A stretch of 64,000 nucleotides of DNA from assembly GCA_031290985.1 (NCBI GenBank), contig JARLJW010000064.1, positions 62,001 to 126,000 on the forward strand, in the 5' to 3' direction. Below, one piece after another: positions 61,313 to 64,000 of the stretch. Each line of letters starts with the position of its first letter. Within the stretch, counting starts at the first letter, position 1. This DNA is from Verrucomicrobiia bacterium (GTDB lineage: Bacteria > Verrucomicrobiota > Verrucomicrobiia > Limisphaerales > UBA11358). Below the pieces are notes generated by a model. It was not told the origin of the DNA. It was given only the letters and a program-made list of their open reading frames with translations, and made no database searches. The position numbers and the translations under genes are program-made.

Positions 61313-62086
61313 ATGAGCGATTTTGAAACCCGTTTCGGCGGCATCGCCCGGCTCTACGGCCGGGCCGGCCTGCAAAAGCTCCGCGCTGCGCACGTCTGCG
61401 TGATCGGCATCGGTGGTGTCGGCACCTGGGCGGCGGAGGCCGTGGCACGTTCCGGCGTCGGCGCTCTCACGCTTGTGGACCTCGATGAAGTCTGCGTTAC
61501 CAACATCAACCGCCAGCTCCACGCCCTGACCGATACCGTCGGCCGCGCCAAGGTCGACGCCATGGCCGAACGCATCCGCGCCATCAATCCCGAATGCCAG
61601 GTGACCGCCGAACAGAAATTCTTCAACGAACAGACCGCCGCCGTATTGCTCGCACCCAAATACGATTTCATCATCGACGCCATCGACAACGTGCCGAACA
61701 AGGTGCTGTTGCTCGTGCTTTGCCGCGAAAGGAATTTGCCCGTCATCGCCTGCGGCGGCGCGGGTGGACGCCGCGAGCTGACCTCCGTGCGCCTTGGCGA
61801 CCTGTCCAAGGCCAGCCACGACAAACTGCTCTCCGAAGTGCGCCGGCGGCTGCGCAAGGAACATCATTTCCCCGCCGAACATCACGTGATGAATATCCCC
61901 TGCGTTTATTCCGTCGAGAAGACCAAGTTCCCCCAGCCCGACGGTTCCGTCTGCGAAGCGCGCAATGAAACCGAAGCCGGCGCACGTCTGAATTGCAACG
62001 GCGGCCTCGGCTCGGCCACCTTCGTGACCGGCGCCTTCGGCTTCGCCGCCGCCGGCCTGGTCGTGCAGAAAATCGCCGAGGCCTGA
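61313..62086 (+). CDS. tcdA: TcdA, tRNA threonylcarbamoyladenosine dehydratase (ThiF/E1-like)
   Basis: 257 residues from ATG 61313; in-frame codons back to 61271 are not conserved. Start MSDFETRFGGIARLYGRAGL is typical for TcdA/CsdL. The ATP-binding word is VCVIGIGGVGTWAAEAVARS, followed by LVDLDEVCVTNINRQLHALT and DAIDNVPNKVLLL. TcdA cyclises t6A37 to ct6A in tRNA using ATP. It fits with TsaB and TsaE in the same window, though these are not in one operon. The 3' end is one base from the convergent tatD. Confidence 0.92.
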   Translation: MSDFETRFGGIARLYGRAGLQKLRAAHVCVIGIGGVGTWAAEAVARSGVGALTLVDLDEVCVTNINRQLHALTDTVGRAKVDAMAERIRAINPECQVTAEQKFFNEQTAAVLLAPKYDFIIDAIDNVPNKVLLLVLCRERNLPVIACGGAGGRRELTSVRLGDLSKASHDKLLSEVRRRLRKEHHFPAEHHVMNIPCVYSVEKTKFPQPDGSVCEARNETEAGARLNCNGGLGSATFVTGAFGFAAAGLVVQKIAEA

Positions 62087-62087
62087 A

Positions 62088-62894
62088 TCACCGCCCGCCA
62101 AATATGCGGTGGAAATTTTCTTCGACGCGGGCGGCCAGCGATTCCAGCGTTTCTCCCAGAAACTCCGCCAGCCCGGCATACACTGCCGGCAAATTGGCGG
62201 GATGATTCAGCATCTTGCCATCCACCCCGGTCAGCGGATGCAATATCTTGTCGTCCGGCAAATGCTGGTCCGGCGCATCCGTTTCAACCAGCAGACGATC
62301 AAGCGGAACGTGTTTGAATGTTTCCCGCTGGCGCAATTTACGTTCCTGCAAAAAAAAACCGGGAAAGCTGAAATACGCGCCCAGCTTCGCGAACGCCAGG
62401 ATCATCTCCATCGGCCCCCCGAAACTGTGCAGCACAAAACCGCATTGCGGCCGCGGGTTTGCTTGCAGCAGTTCCAGCATCCGCCCCCACGCCTGCAAAC
62501 AGTGGACGCTCACCGGCACGTTGCGGCGGGCGGCGATTCGCAGTTGCGCGAGAAAAACCTCCTCCTGCCCGTCGTAAGCCAGACCCGGCTTCCACCGATC
62601 TAGTCCAATTTCTCCGACCGCACTCGGAACTTCATCCAGAAACTTCTCAAGGTGGTTTTCCCACTCCGGTGTGCGTTCAGCCAGATACCACGGATGATAC
62701 CCGAAGCTCGGCAGGACAATTTTGTTCTCCCGCGCCAGCGCCCGCACCTGCGGCCAGTCGGCTTCGCACGCGCCGTTGACGACCATCCGCCGGACACCGG
62801 CGGTTGCGCACGCCGCCAGCAATTCCCCCTGCCGGCCGGCGAAGCGCTCATCCTGTAGATGATTATGCGCGTCGTAAAAATTCACGCTGCTCAT
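62088..62894 (-). CDS. TatD family metal-dependent hydrolase
   Basis: 268 residues. The N-terminal metal site is FYDAHNHLQDERF. VPSAVGEIGLDRW carries the Glu, VPVSVHCLQAWGRML and FVLHSFGG the two His, and LLVETDAPDQHLP the Asp; together they are the TatD set. LTGVDGKMLNHPANLPAVYA is the usual late motif. TatD proteins are Mg-dependent nucleases with 3'-5' exonuclease activity. The start overlaps the sufE stop by four bases. Confidence 0.9.
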   Translation of the reverse strand: MSSVNFYDAHNHLQDERFAGRQGELLAACATAGVRRMVVNGACEADWPQVRALARENKIVLPSFGYHPWYLAERTPEWENHLEKFLDEVPSAVGEIGLDRWKPGLAYDGQEEVFLAQLRIAARRNVPVSVHCLQAWGRMLELLQANPRPQCGFVLHSFGGPMEMILAFAKLGAYFSFPGFFLQERKLRQRETFKHVPLDRLLVETDAPDQHLPDDKILHPLTGVDGKMLNHPANLPAVYAGLAEFLGETLESLAARVEENFHRIFGGR

Positions 62895-63352
62895 GGAGCG
62901 CCGGCCTCCGGCCCGGCGTGGTTCGCTTTTTGTGAAGTCCCCGTCCCATGCTCACCTGCAAACTGTTGTATGCGTTCCCAAACCCTGGCCAGCGCGTTCC
63001 GCCGATTCGGCGTGAGATGCTGCGTGATGCCGAGGGGCGCGAGAAATTTTGGATCGTGGGCCAGGATCTCCGCCGCCCCGTGTCCGCTGTAGAAGTCGCA
63101 CAATAACCCGGCGATGGCTTTGACGACCAGCGAATCCGAATCGGCAATAAAGAAACATTTTCCGTCCTCGAACCGGGCGATAAACCAAAGTTTGGCCAGG
63201 CAGCCGGGGATGAGGTTTTCCTCCTGGCGCAATTCCGGCGGCAGGGAGGGAGTTTTTTTGGCCTGCTCAACCAGCCGGGCCAGCCGGTCCTGGCCATTTT
63301 TCAAGGCGGCCAGTTGCGCGGTAAGTTGGGCCTGCTTTTCCGCGAGGGTCAT
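62891..63352 (-). CDS. sufE: SufE-like sulphur acceptor
   Basis: 153 residues from ATG 63352; the frame stays open far upstream (63769) only because the next gene is repeat-rich. The SufE pattern is NLIPGCLAKLWFIARFEDGK with the sulphur-accepting Cys, followed by FIADSDSLVVKAIAGLLCDF, HDPKFLAPLGITQHLTPNRR and NALARVWERI. SufE takes persulphide from the SufS cysteine desulphurase for Fe-S cluster assembly. No other suf gene is in the window. It overlaps tatD by ATGA and starts 16 bases after the repeat-protein stop. Confidence 0.9.
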   Translation of the reverse strand: MTLAEKQAQLTAQLAALKNGQDRLARLVEQAKKTPSLPPELRQEENLIPGCLAKLWFIARFEDGKCFFIADSDSLVVKAIAGLLCDFYSGHGAAEILAHDPKFLAPLGITQHLTPNRRNALARVWERIQQFAGEHGTGTSQKANHAGPEAGAP

Positions 63353-63368
63353 GGCGCGGAAAAAGAAT

Positions 63369-64000
63369 TTATTCTCCGGGTCCGGGATTTTCCGGCCGGG
63401 CTCCCGGCTCAGCCTGGGAAGGCGGGGCTTCGGACTGTGGAGCCTGATCGCGCTGCTGCCCGCGGTACGGTTGTTCCTCGCGACGGGGTTCATTCCGACG
63501 CGGATCGTCCCGGCGCGGTTCATCCCGCCGGGGCTGGTCGCGGCGTGGTTCGTCACGCCGCGGCTCATCGCGCCGTGGATCGCGCTGCGGTTGCTGCATC
63601 TGCCGGGGCGGCTGGATGCGGCGGAGGGCGCGGCGGAGCTCATCAATCTCGCGTTCATCGGCCAGCTTTTGGCGCTCGGCGAGTTCAACCAGCTCCAAGA
63701 TCTCATCCAGTTGGTCGATCGTGTGCTTGAGCGACTCGGCGATTTCGGTCGCCTGCAGCACCGCCTCATGGATGGCGGAAGTGGCGGCGGGCCGGAAATC
63801 GGCGGGCTTCACCCACTGACGCGGGCGCTGCGGTTCCTGCCGGCGCTCCGGTGAACGGTAGTGCGGCGGCTCTTGTTGGGGATGCGGCGCCGGGCGCGGC
63901 ATTTCCCGTTCCGGCGGCGGGGGATTTTCCCCGCCAGTTTCAGTGGCGGATGGTTCCATCGGTTCGGATTCAGATTCAGATTCAGGGGCGGCAAAATCGG
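63369..64000 (-). CDS. Arg/Asp/Glu/Pro pentapeptide-repeat protein, possibly cut by window end
   Basis: The frame is open to the window edge; ATG 63959 is a possible start (196 residues) but the acidic codons before it (PESESESEP) suggest the gene may begin outside. Residues ~60-110 form a helical, probably coiled-coil stretch (IAESLKHTIDQLDEILELVE). About seven RRDEP-like pentapeptides follow (RRDEPRRDEPRRDQPRRDEP and variants), encoded by 15-base tandem repeats at about 63480-63600. The end is Pro/Gln-rich. I do not recognise the family. The charged repeat could bind nucleic acid or be a linker. It precedes sufE by 16 bases. Confidence 0.6.
   Translation of the reverse strand, partial: DFAAPESESESEPMEPSATETGGENPPPPEREMPRPAPHPQQEPPHYRSPERRQEPQRPRQWVKPADFRPAATSAIHEAVLQATEIAESLKHTIDQLDEILELVELAERQKLADEREIDELRRALRRIQPPRQMQQPQRDPRRDEPRRDEPRRDQPRRDEPRRDDPRRNEPRREEQPYRGQQRDQAPQSEAPPSQAEPGARPENPGPGE

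Noticed and set aside
1..64000. tRNA and rRNA genes
   Set aside because: No cloverleaf with a GTTCRA arm and no conserved rRNA segment was recognised by eye; a tRNAscan or Infernal run would be decisive.

Overview
The window is a chromosomal segment of a Gram-negative, GC-rich bacterium, most probably Verrucomicrobiota (Limisphaerales/Pedosphaera-like). The grounds are inference from gene families: solitary pseudopilins with the core [20 protein letters not shown] followed by LPALAKAK, a protein built of 'GloVer' (TIGR03803-type) repeats, a TIGR04073-type lipoprotein, TMTC-like membrane proteins with TPRs, secreted proteins carrying an '...LQTATnL...FFRL' module, and many dispersed palindromic intergenic repeats. 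No rRNA, tRNA, CRISPR array, transposase or phage gene was recognised.

Layout. 1-5.3 kb: two paralogous secreted family-2 glycoside hydrolases (the first cut by the window edge), separated by 1.25 kb of repeat-rich non-coding DNA, then a DUF4279 protein. 5.6-14.9 kb: housekeeping genes, namely a family-4 uracil-DNA glycosylase, a membrane-anchored protein of unknown function, DedA, DUF4870, UvrC, a 2OG-Fe(II) oxygenase-like protein, MurJ and IspE. 15.1-22.1 kb (minus strand): TIGR04073 lipoprotein, TatA-TatC, and the Tol-Pal system in order TolQ-TolR-TolA-TolB-Pal. 22.7-42.8 kb: cell-surface and secreted functions, with two TMTC/TPR membrane proteins, a beta-propeller/phosphoesterase fusion, three large secreted beta-rich proteins and two solitary pseudopilins, spaced by long repeat-filled gaps. 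43-51.2 kb: an S10 carboxypeptidase and two tandem PilV-PilW-PilX-like minor pseudopilin triads. 51.3-56.4 kb: TsaB, TsaE, ThiL, a CPBP protease and a YyaL-type thioredoxin-domain protein. 56.4-60 kb: two secreted proteins carrying the same passenger domain as the PilX-like pilins. 60-64 kb: RMND1/DUF155, TcdA, TatD, SufE and the start-incomplete gene of an Arg/Asp/Glu/Pro-repeat protein.

How it fits together. The Tol-Pal, Tat and MurJ genes serve the envelope. The pilin triads appear to present a conserved passenger of roughly 430 residues. Two further passenger copies have lost the pilin N-terminus and gained a Sec signal plus an 'FFRL' module, so one domain is used both as a pilus-borne and as a detached secreted protein. 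This four-member family is the strongest candidate here for a little-described system.

Non-coding layer. The gaps hold several recurring palindromic families: a 13-14-nt hairpin (GTSCG-GCN-CGSAC) with filled/empty site pairs, an ATGGACTGCGGCGG element, a GTAGGGCGCG element, and a CCCTCTCCC/GGGAGAGGG hairpin that also sits in frame twice inside the yyaL-like gene. The terminators recognised all place a GNRA tetraloop on the transcribed strand.
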